Below, piece after piece: positions 42,483-50,612 of a DNA stretch of 64,000 nt (its first letter is position 1; every line of letters begins with the position of its first letter). The DNA is from JACJVV01 sp964581515. GTDB taxonomy: Archaea; Nanobdellota; Nanobdellia; Woesearchaeales; JACJVV01. The notes under the pieces are model-generated. The model did not search any database and was not told the origin of the DNA. It saw only the letters and a program-made list of their open reading frames with translations. The stretch lies in NCBI GenBank assembly GCA_964581515.1, contig CAZOOV010000011.1:1-64000 (forward strand), read 5' to 3'. The position numbers and the translations under genes are program-made.

Positions 42483-43645
42483 TCAAGGTTCTCAAGCTTA
42501 TGATCTTTTCCCATTGGCAATTTTGTTCTTACATTTATTGCCTTAATGAAATTATCACCAAAATCAGTATGAAGTCTATAAGCAAAATCAATAGCAGTAG
42601 CATTTTCCTTCATGAGGAAACAATCAGGGAGTACATTACCGTCACTATCTTCAAGCTTGCCTACTCCACCAGGAAATATTGCCTTATATTTCAACAATTC
42701 AAATACTGCAGCATCAAGTACATGTTGTACTCCTGTAGATGAGAAATTTTTAAGTATATGGTCTTTGATAAAACCAAGTGCATTCTTCTGTTTATCTGAA
42801 AGCTCACCTTTCACCTCATAATCAATATCACCAGGTTCATATTCAATAAGCTCATGCTTTGCAGCCTCTTTAAGTGCAAGCTCTGATTCTGCAGAGCATG
42901 CTACAAACATAATATCTGGGAATTCTTTCTTTAATCTCTCATAATTCTCTTTTGCTATAGGAATATCCATTTTATTACATGCAACTATCATTGGTTTTGT
43001 AATCTTCCTGAGCTCTGTAGCAAGTTTAAACACTTGTTCCTCACTCCAATCAAGAATATTAGCTGGAAGTGCAAGTTTCTTTAGTGTATCTTCAACCATT
43101 TCTTCTGTAACCATCAGTCCTGATAATTGTTTTCCAATAGCTTTATGAAGTTCCCCATGTGTCTGTTGAACCTGTCGTGCAAATTTATCCCATCCTTTCT
43201 TTATTATTTCTGCATACCAGAAATCAAGTTCTTCGCTAAGAAATTTAACATCATTTGCAGGATCATAACTTCCAGGATCAATAGGTTCTCCTTTCTCATT
43301 TGTAGTTCCTGCACAGTCTATTACATGTATTAATACATGTGCTTGTCTTAAATCATCAAGAAACTGATTACCCATACCTTTGCCTTCATGTGCTCCTGGA
43401 ACAAGTCCTGCAACATCTATCATCTCAACAGGTACGAATCTAAAACCTTTTACGACGTATCCTTCACGAGGATTAGATACTTTCCCAAATTCTTGTGCAA
43501 CATCCTTTATTTTTACATAACCTACTCCAGAATTAGGCTTTATTGTCGCGAAAGGATAGTTAGCTATCTCAACTTCTGCAAGTGTCGCAGCCTTAAAAAA
43601 AGTAGATTTACCGACATTAGCTTTACCAACAACCCCAACTATCAT
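42458..43645 (-). CDS. ychF: YchF/Obg-family ATPase-GTPase (archaeal type)
   Basis: 395 residues. G1 GKANVGKST at about 7-15, switch region YPFATIKPNSG, G3 DVAGLVPGAHEGKGMGNQFLDDLRQA, and G4 NKMD. The C-terminal TGS-like domain (FPGGVGKLEDSDGNVLPDCFLMKENATAIDFA) is intact. YchF/OLA1 proteins bind ribosomes and hydrolyse ATP. It is separate from the DRG-type GTPase at 45276. Confidence 0.95.
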   Translation of the reverse strand: MIVGVVGKANVGKSTFFKAATLAEVEIANYPFATIKPNSGVGYVKIKDVAQEFGKVSNPREGYVVKGFRFVPVEMIDVAGLVPGAHEGKGMGNQFLDDLRQAHVLIHVIDCAGTTNEKGEPIDPGSYDPANDVKFLSEELDFWYAEIIKKGWDKFARQVQQTHGELHKAIGKQLSGLMVTEEMVEDTLKKLALPANILDWSEEQVFKLATELRKITKPMIVACNKMDIPIAKENYERLKKEFPDIMFVACSAESELALKEAAKHELIEYEPGDIDYEVKGELSDKQKNALGFIKDHILKNFSSTGVQHVLDAAVFELLKYKAIFPGGVGKLEDSDGNVLPDCFLMKENATAIDFAYRLHTDFGDNFIKAINVRTKLPMGKDHKLENLDIVEIMAK

Positions 43646-43747
43646 TTTATAATTAAAAAAACAGACTCATTTTATATATCTTATGTTTTAATTCAAACAT
43701 ACATAAAGAGACTCGTAATTTTAGCGAAAAAGAATTTACTTGAAAAG

Positions 43748-43756
43748 ATTTATAAG
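43748..43756 (+). promoter_or_regulatory. TATA box of the PHP phosphatase gene
   Basis: ATTTATAAG lies about 27 bp before the ATG at 43779, supporting that start over an upstream in-frame codon at 43740. Confidence 0.55.
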
Positions 43757-43778
43757 AGAGCCATCCCTATATAGCATT

Positions 43779-44447
43779 ATGCTTAAAACTGACCTACATC
43801 TGCACTCAAAAGAAGATAAAAAAGATGATCTTTCCTATTCTGCAAAAGAACTAATTGACAAAGCAGCAGAACTTAAGTTTGATGTACTTGCATTCACATT
43901 TCATCATGCATTTTTTTGGAAAAAAGAGATAATCAATTATGCAAAAAGTAAGAATATCCTTTTAATACCTGGCTCAGAAATGCTTATTGAAAAATGTGAC
44001 GTTTTAGTATATAACATTAAGAAAGAACATCTTAAATCAATAAAAACATTCGAAGATCTCAGACAACTAAAAAAAAAGGATAAAAATATCTTTGTAATTG
44101 CTCCACATCCTTATTTCATCGTAGGTCATAGTATGGGAAATAAATTAGAAAAAAATATAGGCCTATTTGATGCAATTGAGATAAGCTGGTTCTTTACTAA
44201 AATTCTAAATCTGAACAAAAAAGCAATAAAAATTGCTAAAAAATACAATAAACCCTTGATTGCAACATCTGATAACCATTATTTCAATAATTTTGGTATA
44301 AATTATAGTCTAGTAGACTCATCAAAAGATACAAAAGCCATATTTAAAGCAATACATGAGAAAAAGATAAAGAATATATCAGAACCAAGATCAATGTTTT
44401 CATTCATAATGTTCACATTAAAAATAATTTTTAACCAAAAACAATAA
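43779..44447 (+). CDS. PHP domain phosphoesterase
   Basis: 222 residues from the ATG at 43779. Metal motifs: DLHLHSKEDKKDDL (HxH), LAFTFHHAFFW, IPGSEML (Glu), APHPYF (His), and TSDNHYF (DxH). Fold and length fit small archaeal PHP phosphoesterases similar to TrpH-type nucleases. The C-terminus ends in a hydrophobic segment (MFSFIMFTLKIIF). Substrate unknown. Confidence 0.88.
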   Translation: MLKTDLHLHSKEDKKDDLSYSAKELIDKAAELKFDVLAFTFHHAFFWKKEIINYAKSKNILLIPGSEMLIEKCDVLVYNIKKEHLKSIKTFEDLRQLKKKDKNIFVIAPHPYFIVGHSMGNKLEKNIGLFDAIEISWFFTKILNLNKKAIKIAKKYNKPLIATSDNHYFNNFGINYSLVDSSKDTKAIFKAIHEKKIKNISEPRSMFSFIMFTLKIIFNQKQ

Positions 44448-44473
44448 ATACTAATGATCTTTAAAGAGTTAAT

Positions 44474-45172
44474 ATGTCAAAGCCAGAGATAGTCAATAAG
44501 TATAGTAGCGGTACTTACAAGAAGATTCTAATAGATGAGACCAGGATTAAACATAAAGATTATTTCAATATGAAATATCTCTATATCATGTGCCACGAAT
44601 GGCTTATTGAACATGCTTGGGGTCCTTCTTCCGATGCAAAATGGCCAGAAAGACTATATTTACATAGATGGTACCAAAATGGCGCACAAGAAATATGGAT
44701 TTGGTGGAGATTTAGAAAAAGATTCAACAAATTCTTAAGATATGATCTTGATATAGATTGGCACTGTGTAGGTATGGAAAAAGCAGAAATGGTCAAGAAT
44801 GGTAAAAAATACAAAATGAATAAAGGCGAAGTAGAGTTTAAGATATATCCTAAGTTAATATTTGATGCTGAAGAAGCATTTGGAAAAGGCATACTTAAAG
44901 GAATTAAAGAAACATTTTGGCAACGTGTATATTATAAAGATATTTTAGCACATAGAAAACAATTATATCATGAATTATATCAGTTTAAGCAAGCTATCAA
45001 GACTTATCTTAATTTACCAAAATGGTTACCTGAAGCAGAACTGAATAAATTCTGGCTAGATGATACATTACATACTCCATTCTTTGATGAAGAAGGCGAA
45101 AAAGGACCAGGACCAGGAGGTCCACCGCAAGGACCTCCACAAGGAGCACCACAAGGTCCTCCTAGAGGTTAA
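44474..45172 (+). CDS. Hypothetical Trp-rich protein with a Pro-Gly-Gln tail
   Basis: 232 residues. The globular part is exceptionally aromatic (YIMCHEWLIEHAWGP, YLHRWYQNGAQEIWIWWRFRKRF), with predicted helices and no membrane span long enough to be certain. The last 25 residues repeat GPPQGPPQGAPQGPP, a proline-rich disordered tail. No family recognised; the tail suggests protein binding. Confidence 0.7.
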   Translation: MSKPEIVNKYSSGTYKKILIDETRIKHKDYFNMKYLYIMCHEWLIEHAWGPSSDAKWPERLYLHRWYQNGAQEIWIWWRFRKRFNKFLRYDLDIDWHCVGMEKAEMVKNGKKYKMNKGEVEFKIYPKLIFDAEEAFGKGILKGIKETFWQRVYYKDILAHRKQLYHELYQFKQAIKTYLNLPKWLPEAELNKFWLDDTLHTPFFDEEGEKGPGPGGPPQGPPQGAPQGPPRG

Positions 45173-45275
45173 ACAATCAATACAATAAACTACATTATAC
45201 TGTTAATTTAGAAGTCATTAATTCTAATCTAAATGTCAAAAACATTTTTAAGTCAATAATTATTATTTGAAGACC

Positions 45276-46427
45276 ATGGCGAAAGTTGACAAAAAGACTG
45301 CTCAACCAACTGAAAAGAAACAGAGCAAAAGAGAGATTGAAAGTAGTAAAATAACAGATCTTGAGAATCAGATCTCTAAAACTAAATACAATAAGAAAAC
45401 TCAACATGCAATTGGACTTATGAAAGCCCAACTTGCAAAACTTAAAGAAAAATCAGCAAATAAAGGAAAAGGACAAAAAAAAGGTGAAGGATTCTCAGTA
45501 AGAAAATCAGGAGATGCTACTGTTGTACTTTTAGGATTTCCATCAGTAGGAAAATCCACTTTATTAAATGCCCTAACAAATGCAGAATCACAAATTGCAC
45601 ATTATGCGTTCACTACACTTACTTGTATACCTGGCACAATGGATTATAAAGGTGCAAAAATTCAGATATTAGACGTTCCAGGGATTGTTGAGGGTGCAGC
45701 AAATGGAAGTGGTAGAGGAAAAGAAGTTCTACAGACTATCAGAAGTGCAAATTTAATTTTAGTAGTGCTTGATGTATTATTTCCTGAACAACACAAAAAG
45801 ATACTCAAAGAAGTAAAAGAAGTAGGCGTAAGGATGAATCAGACTAAACCTGATGTAAGAATCAAAAAAACAATCAAAGGAGGTATTGACGTAGGTTCAA
45901 CTGTTAAGATAACTAAAATAGATAAAGAAACAGTTTGCGACATGCTTAAGGCTATGGGTTATGTCAATGCAAGTGTCGTCCTACGTGAAGATATAAATGC
46001 AGATCAATTAATTGACGCTGTAGAAGCAAACAAAGAATATATTCCAGCAGTAACAGTACTTAATAAAATAGATTTAGTAACAGAAAATCAAATAAGTGAT
46101 TTCTGTAAAGAAATAAATGTAGACCTAAAGATATCAGCTCAAAAAAAAGAGCATATTGATGACTTAAAAGAATTAATATTTAGCAGACTCAGTTTTATAA
46201 GGCTATATCTCAAAGAGATCGGTAAGAAAGCAGATTATAAAGAACCTTTAATTGTAAAGAGTCCTTGCACATTAAGGAATTTGTGTGAAAAACTGCATCG
46301 AGATTTTATGATAAAATTCAAATTTGCAAGAATATGGGGAAGTTCAGTAAAATTTGACAGTCAGAAAATTACTAATCTCAGGCATGAACTAAAAGATGAA
46401 GATGTAGTCGAGCTTCACATGAAATAA
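45276..46427 (+). CDS. DRG-family GTPase (Rbg/DRG) with TGS domain
   Basis: 383 residues from the ATG at 45276. A Lys-rich N-terminus and helices precede the Obg-type G domain: G1 GFPSVGKST, G2 region YAFTTLTCIPG, G3 DVPGIVEGAANGSGRGKEVL and G4 NKID. An S5D2L-type insertion (KTIKGGIDVGSTVKIT) and a C-terminal TGS domain are present. DRG proteins bind translating ribosomes. Archaea typically have one DRG, as here, alongside YchF. Confidence 0.95.
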   Translation: MAKVDKKTAQPTEKKQSKREIESSKITDLENQISKTKYNKKTQHAIGLMKAQLAKLKEKSANKGKGQKKGEGFSVRKSGDATVVLLGFPSVGKSTLLNALTNAESQIAHYAFTTLTCIPGTMDYKGAKIQILDVPGIVEGAANGSGRGKEVLQTIRSANLILVVLDVLFPEQHKKILKEVKEVGVRMNQTKPDVRIKKTIKGGIDVGSTVKITKIDKETVCDMLKAMGYVNASVVLREDINADQLIDAVEANKEYIPAVTVLNKIDLVTENQISDFCKEINVDLKISAQKKEHIDDLKELIFSRLSFIRLYLKEIGKKADYKEPLIVKSPCTLRNLCEKLHRDFMIKFKFARIWGSSVKFDSQKITNLRHELKDEDVVELHMK

Positions 46428-46443
46428 GATTTTCAATAATTAT

Positions 46444-46932
46444 ATGGCTATTATATTAAATAAGACCATGAAAGACATAAAAGTAAGATTAGTCAAGAAC
46501 AAGAAAGAATTAAACATTGTACATAAAATAAGAGAGACAGTCTTCATAAAAGAACAGAAAGTATCAAAAGATATAGAATACGATGAACATGAAACTTCAG
46601 CAAAGCACATTATCGCATTTTACAAAGATATTCCTGCAGGCTGTGCAAGAATAAGATTTCTAAGAAAGAATAAAGACAAGAACAAAAAAGACAATAAGTC
46701 TAAAGCTAAACTAGAAAGAATAGCAGTTCTCAAAAGATACAGAGGAAAGAGTGTAGGTAAAGCTTTGCTTAAATATATGATATCATACTCAAAAAGAAGA
46801 AAAGCAAAAGAAATAATGATGCATGCTCAACATTACGCTCTACCTTTCTATAAAAAATGCGGATTTAAGCCTAAAGGAAAGATATTCTATGAAGCAAAAA
46901 TTAAGCATGTTAAGATGCATCATAAAAAATAA
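46444..46932 (+). CDS. GNAT acetyltransferase, ElaA-like
   Basis: 162 residues, or 154 if the second Met (46468) is the start. KIRETVFIKEQKVSKDIEYDEHE, GCARIRFL, ERIAVLKRYRGKSVGKALLKYMI (acetyl-CoA site) and HAQHYALPFYKKCGFK follow the ElaA/YjcF pattern. It is 16 bp downstream of the DRG gene, so co-transcribed. The C-terminus is very basic. Confidence 0.88.
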   Translation: MAIILNKTMKDIKVRLVKNKKELNIVHKIRETVFIKEQKVSKDIEYDEHETSAKHIIAFYKDIPAGCARIRFLRKNKDKNKKDNKSKAKLERIAVLKRYRGKSVGKALLKYMISYSKRRKAKEIMMHAQHYALPFYKKCGFKPKGKIFYEAKIKHVKMHHKK

Positions 46933-46944
46933 CAAAAAGACCAT

Positions 46945-48252
46945 TTATCTAAACAAAAACCATACAAAAGCAGTTGATGCAATCACACTTACAACAGTAA
47001 AAGGAAGTCCAATCTTAACAAATTCTAAAAAACTGTGTCTATGCCCTTTCTTCTTCAGAAGACCCATTGCAACTATGTTAGCTGAGGCACCAACAGGAGT
47101 TATATTTCCTCCAACACTAGCCCCAATGACAAGTCCAAAATAGAATAAATATGGAGAAACACCCATGAATTCTGCCACATTGCCTACTACTGGAAGCATT
47201 GCAGCAATAAAAGGAACATTATCAATAAATCCTGAAAAAATAACAGAACTCCACACTATAAGATTAAATGCAATGAAGACATTTGTTCCTGTAAGTGAAG
47301 CAATGAATGAAGCAAACCAATCCATGAATCCAACACTCACAAGAGCTTCTACCATGACAAAAATCCCTATAAGAAAACCAGCTGTATCCCAATCAAGTCT
47401 CTTGACCATTGGAAAAAAGTCTTCTTTCTCTTGGAAAAGATACCATATCCATATGAAAACTCCTGATAAGAAACAGATGATCCCTACATTATATTCATAG
47501 AAAAAGTTCATAATGATATTACCCTTTCCAATATGATTGACTGAAGTAATGACAAGAAGAGCAATCATTACTATTAATGTGACTATTGGTGTATATGATT
47601 TTATGTTCCCAATCTCCATTTTACCAATATAACTCTTAAATTTCCTGAAAATGAAGTAAAGTACAACTAATGAAGCAATTGCTGCTATTTGAACTGCAAA
47701 AAAAAGTGAAGGCTTACCCATAAAAAAGAAAAAATCATTGAATGTTAAACCAGCATGACTTGCTAAAAGAAGACTTGGAGGATCACCAATCATTGTTGCT
47801 ACACCTTGAAGATTAGATGATATTGCAATCCCTACAATTAATGGACCTGGATTAAATTTAAGTTTATGTGCAATATGCATAGCAATCGGAGCCACAATAA
47901 GGACTACAGCCACATTTTCAACAACAATGCTTATGAAACCTGACAAGAAACATATCCCAAGCATAGCTACCCATAATTTAGTGGTATTGTTTACAATCTT
48001 TTCCGAAAGTACCTCAGGTGCTTTTGAATATATGAACATCTCTGATATGAAAAGCATCCCGATATAGATACCTATAACATTCCAATTTATTGACATCAAA
48101 CCATCAAAAGGAGAAATTACTCTAAATACCATAATCAAGAGTATAGCACTCCAAATGAAATATGTCTTTTTATGATAGAATAAAACTATCAAAGTATATG
48201 TAATGATAAAAAGAAGCACTACAAGACTCATTTGTGACAATAAATTAACCAT
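46945..48252 (-). CDS. Ion transporter of the ArsB/NhaD/SLC13 superfamily
   Basis: 435 residues with about eleven membrane helices. Two inverted half signatures are visible: SSNLQGVATMIGDPPSLLLASHAG in the first half and GASVGGNITPVGASANIVAMG in the second, plus SGFIDNVPFIAAMLP. These are typical of the IT superfamily that includes Na+/H+ antiporters (NhaD), arsenite pumps and SLC13 symporters. The GDPPSL and DNVPF motifs favour NhaD/ArsB-like antiport. Substrate not decided. Confidence 0.85.
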   Translation of the reverse strand: MVNLLSQMSLVVLLFIITYTLIVLFYHKKTYFIWSAILLIMVFRVISPFDGLMSINWNVIGIYIGMLFISEMFIYSKAPEVLSEKIVNNTTKLWVAMLGICFLSGFISIVVENVAVVLIVAPIAMHIAHKLKFNPGPLIVGIAISSNLQGVATMIGDPPSLLLASHAGLTFNDFFFFMGKPSLFFAVQIAAIASLVVLYFIFRKFKSYIGKMEIGNIKSYTPIVTLIVMIALLVITSVNHIGKGNIIMNFFYEYNVGIICFLSGVFIWIWYLFQEKEDFFPMVKRLDWDTAGFLIGIFVMVEALVSVGFMDWFASFIASLTGTNVFIAFNLIVWSSVIFSGFIDNVPFIAAMLPVVGNVAEFMGVSPYLFYFGLVIGASVGGNITPVGASANIVAMGLLKKKGHRHSFLEFVKIGLPFTVVSVIASTAFVWFLFR

Positions 48253-48455
48253 AAAGATTATCTTATTAAATGATTTATATACTCTTCGATAGAAATAAGT
48301 AAGAAAATAAAACCAGTATTAGAATAATAAATATCAATAATGTATTAATAAAACATCAATAAGATATCAATAAAGAATCAACCAAAATCAATAATATGAC
48401 GTGTCAATTGAGCACCAATAGCAACTTTTATAAAACACCTAAATACTACAAAATC

Positions 48456-49016
48456 ATGAAAGAATATTTTATCAATATAATTGATTTTTTACAAAACCTT
48501 TTATCAGGATTTGTAAATAAGATTTTAGTAGCTGTAATCATACTTCTTATCGGTTTTATATTAGGCAAAGTAGCAACTAGACTCGTTGAGAAAGGATTAA
48601 AGGAAATAGGACTAAATAAAATAATCAAAGACGTTGGAGTTAAAATACCTCTAGAAGGCATTATCAGCAACTTTGTTCTTTATTTCATCTATTTCATATC
48701 TATAATAATGGCACTCAGCCACCTAGAGATAGCAACAGGAGTACTCAACACATTATCAGCTGTAATCATAATCTTGATAGGTATTTTCGTAGTTTTAAGT
48801 GTAAAAGATTTCATACCAAACATAATATCTGGAATCATATTACATCAAAAGTCAATGATTAAAGAAGGTGATATAATTTTAATTAATGATATGAAAGGAA
48901 AAGTTAAAGAGATTACACTTCTAGATACAAAACTCGAGACAAAATCAGGAGATCTTATTATAGTCCCGAATTCTAACCTTACAAAAAACCAGATAGTCAA
49001 GAAAAAAAGATTATAG
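48456..49016 (+). CDS. Small MscS-like membrane protein
   Basis: 186 residues from the ATG at 48456, with the TATA-like CTTTTATAAAA about 28 bp upstream. Three transmembrane helices (ILVAVIILLIGFILGKVATRLVEKGLKEIG, FVLYFIYFISIIMALSHLEI, LSAVIIILIGIFVVLSVKDFIPNIISGI) are followed by a short beta domain (IKEGDIILINDMKGKVKEITLLDTKLETKSGDLIIVPNSNL). It matches the conserved-TM-helix/MscS form without the vestibule. Confidence 0.85.
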   Translation: MKEYFINIIDFLQNLLSGFVNKILVAVIILLIGFILGKVATRLVEKGLKEIGLNKIIKDVGVKIPLEGIISNFVLYFIYFISIIMALSHLEIATGVLNTLSAVIIILIGIFVVLSVKDFIPNIISGIILHQKSMIKEGDIILINDMKGKVKEITLLDTKLETKSGDLIIVPNSNLTKNQIVKKKRL

Positions 49017-49027
49017 ATAAATTAGAA

Positions 49028-49273
49028 TTAAAGTGATTCTAGCATAGAGACTACATTCCAAAGTTGTGTTCTTGTAAATGAATCAATATTAGAATCATCG
49101 TTAAGTTCATCAAAAATATGCATTACCTTATCAACTTTAATGGACTTATCAAGATCTTCTTTTAAGATACTCATTACTTCTCCCAATTTTGTTTTAACAT
49201 TCTTAGGTACTGTAGAATCATCGTTAAGTTCATTAATAAATTCAATAATATTCTCTAAATTAAGCTCAGTCAT
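49028..49273 (-). CDS. UPF0147 family protein
   Basis: 81 residues, all helical. DSTVPKNVKTKLGEVMSILK and FDELNDDSNIDSFTRTQLWNVVSMLE follow the UPF0147 pattern known only from archaea. It overlaps the prefoldin beta gene by 4 bp and ends the ribosomal/KEOPS/prefoldin operon. Function unknown. Confidence 0.87.
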   Translation of the reverse strand: MTELNLENIIEFINELNDDSTVPKNVKTKLGEVMSILKEDLDKSIKVDKVMHIFDELNDDSNIDSFTRTQLWNVVSMLESL

Positions 49274-49611
49274 TTTTTCTCCTGTTGCTTCATCTCTTTC
49301 ATTACTTCTTCTTGTATTACCTTAGCTTTTTCACGCATTGCTGTTTCTTGTTTTTCCACTGCCTTAATTCTGATATCACTATTACTCTTCTCTTCTTCAA
49401 GCTCTTTTTTCAAAACATCCTTTTTTGACTGAACCATAATATTGCCAATAATCTTATAACAGGTATCTGTAGAATTGATTTCTTCTAAAGCTGAATCTAC
49501 TTCCATAAGTTTAGATTGAAGTTGTTGTTTTTGAAGATTAAAATTCTGCATCCCTTGCTCAAGAAGTTGTAATTGGGAAATTTTCTGTTCAGTCTCTTTA
49601 TCGGGTGTCAT
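49270..49611 (-). CDS. pfdB: Prefoldin subunit beta
   Basis: 113 residues. Two long coiled-coil helices (ISQLQLLEQGMQNFNLQKQQLQSKLMEVDSALEEI and a C-terminal Lys/Glu-rich helix) flank the beta hairpin CYKIIGNIMVQSKKDVLKKELEEE, the beta-type prefoldin pattern. It delivers unfolded proteins to the thermosome. Its place after Pcc1 is conserved in archaea. Confidence 0.93.
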   Translation of the reverse strand: MTPDKETEQKISQLQLLEQGMQNFNLQKQQLQSKLMEVDSALEEINSTDTCYKIIGNIMVQSKKDVLKKELEEEKSNSDIRIKAVEKQETAMREKAKVIQEEVMKEMKQQEKK

Positions 49612-49617
49612 TTGTTT

Positions 49618-49681
49618 AAGATACCCCTCGTCATAATAAGTGGGGTTTACCTCATCTGCATTCCGCCGAAATAGGTATCTT
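49618..49681 (-). ncRNA. Hairpin element between pcc1 and prefoldin, possible H/ACA guide RNA
   Basis: AAGATACC (49618-49625) and GGTATCTT (49674-49681) pair perfectly around a 48-nt interior that contains a CCCCTC/GTGGGG stem. On the minus strand an ACA trinucleotide follows the stem by two bases (just before the prefoldin ATG), as box ACA would; the plus strand also has ACA nearby. The evidence is structural only; it may instead be a translational control hairpin of pfdB. Confidence 0.35.
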
Positions 49682-49721
49682 ATACATTAAAAATACCAAT
49701 TGTTTACAACGGTTTGTATTT

Positions 49722-49931
49722 TTATTTTGTCACTGAGGAAGCTTTTTCATAAGCTTCTATTATCTTTATTATACCATTGATAGTTGCTTTAAAAGCAATT
49801 ATATCTTTAGCAGAGATTATGATTCTGTTCTTATCGATTCTCACTGATGACCGATCTTTATCCCAGGCACTCTCTGCACTCAACACCTGCATTAGATCAC
49901 TATCATCCAGCTCAATTATGGTCTTATACAT
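49722..49931 (-). CDS. pcc1: KEOPS complex subunit Pcc1
   Basis: 69 residues, the usual small size. An alpha/beta fold with DRSSVRIDKNRIIISAKDIIAFKATINGIIKIIEAYEKA, where ISAKDIIAFKATINGI matches the Pcc1 pattern of an Ala/Asn-rich helix. Pcc1 dimerises KEOPS, which makes t6A at tRNA position 37 together with Sua5. A Sua5 gene is at 54446. Gene order L37Ae-Rpo12-Pcc1-prefoldin is conserved in archaea. Confidence 0.88.
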   Translation of the reverse strand: MYKTIIELDDSDLMQVLSAESAWDKDRSSVRIDKNRIIISAKDIIAFKATINGIIKIIEAYEKASSVTK

Positions 49932-49944
49932 TATAACACTCTAA

Positions 49945-50082
49945 TTAACGAGCAACAATATTAGTAATCTTATCTCTAGGCTTAAAAAGGATCTTACTTC
50001 CGCAATAAGGACATCTAACCCTCTTTCTAGTGAACTCAGTGTCTACTTCTTTATCACATACAAAACATTTGTATCTTGCCAT
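49945..50082 (-). CDS. rpoP: RNA polymerase subunit Rpo12 (P)
   Basis: 45 residues. Zinc ligands CFVC and CPYC (MARYKCFVCDKEV, RVRCPYCGSKILFKPR) and the ending IVAR are typical of the archaeal RPABC4/Rpo12 subunit. It sits between the L37Ae and Pcc1 genes with gaps of about 15-20 bp, as in many archaea. Confidence 0.93.
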   Translation of the reverse strand: MARYKCFVCDKEVDTEFTRKRVRCPYCGSKILFKPRDKITNIVAR

Positions 50083-50102
50083 TTTTTATATTAGTCCAGC
50101 TA

Positions 50103-50357
50103 TCAAGCTGAAGCTGATTTTGTTCCTTCTTTAATTAATACTTTGTCTACTGTATAAGCTTTACTAGTGAATGTAAAACCACATTTTTTACATGACCAAA
50201 TACCAACTGAAACTCTCTTAACCTTATCATCATGGCATGAAGGACATTTATGTAATTTTCTCTGTTCGTGTTCAATCTTAGCGAACCTGTCTCTATTTCT
50301 TCTACCATATCTGGTCCCGAATTTATTCCCTGATTTCAAAATTTTTTCTTTTACCAT
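50103..50357 (-). CDS. rpl37ae: 50S ribosomal protein L37Ae
   Basis: 84 residues from the ATG at 50357 (MVKEKILKSG). The frame is open to 50429 but the extra residues are not conserved-like. Zinc ribbon HKCPSC...WSCKKCGF and the basic start KFGTRYGRRNRDRFAKIE are diagnostic. The gene leads the operon with Rpo12, Pcc1, prefoldin and UPF0147, immediately downstream of tRNA-Pro on the same strand. Confidence 0.95.
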   Translation of the reverse strand: MVKEKILKSGNKFGTRYGRRNRDRFAKIEHEQRKLHKCPSCHDDKVKRVSVGIWSCKKCGFTFTSKAYTVDKVLIKEGTKSASA

Positions 50358-50405
50358 TTTTAACTCATTGTGATATTTTTTAATGTTAATCGTTGTGATG
50401 TAATA

Positions 50406-50509
50406 TGGGGCTGCCCAGACATTCGGCAACCCAATATAATTGGATGCATTCGAACTGGGGTCTTAACGTCCCAAACGTCAAATGATAGACCAAGCTACAC
50501 TACAGCCCC
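50406..50509 (-). tRNA. tRNA-Pro(TGG) with an intron in the T-loop
   Basis: Acceptor GGGGCTG/CAGCCCC plus discriminator A and anticodon arm TGACG-TTTGGGA-CGTTA (anticodon TGG) are clear. The T-stem CCCAG/CTGGG is split: TTCGAAT is followed by a 29-nt insert (50419-50447) before CTGGG. Removing it restores a normal T-loop. The insert folds as CCAAT-TAT-ATTGG. The splice points are inferred from the restored cloverleaf. Confidence 0.88.
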
Positions 50510-50582
50510 ACAAATCATGATTTATGAATTCCGAACTATTTATAAAGCTTTTCGTTGAAGAAGCAAAAACCATTCCCAAACC

Positions 50583-50590
50583 TTTATAAA
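50583..50590 (+). promoter_or_regulatory. TATA box of prf1
   Basis: TTTATAAA is centred about 27 bp before the ATG at 50613. Confidence 0.6.
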
Positions 50591-50612
50591 CCATTTTCAA
50601 ATACAAATAATT

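Noticed and set aside
48396..48455. 20-residue N-terminal extension of the small MscS-like protein
   Set aside because: A TATA-like box lies inside it, about 28 bp before the ATG at 48456.
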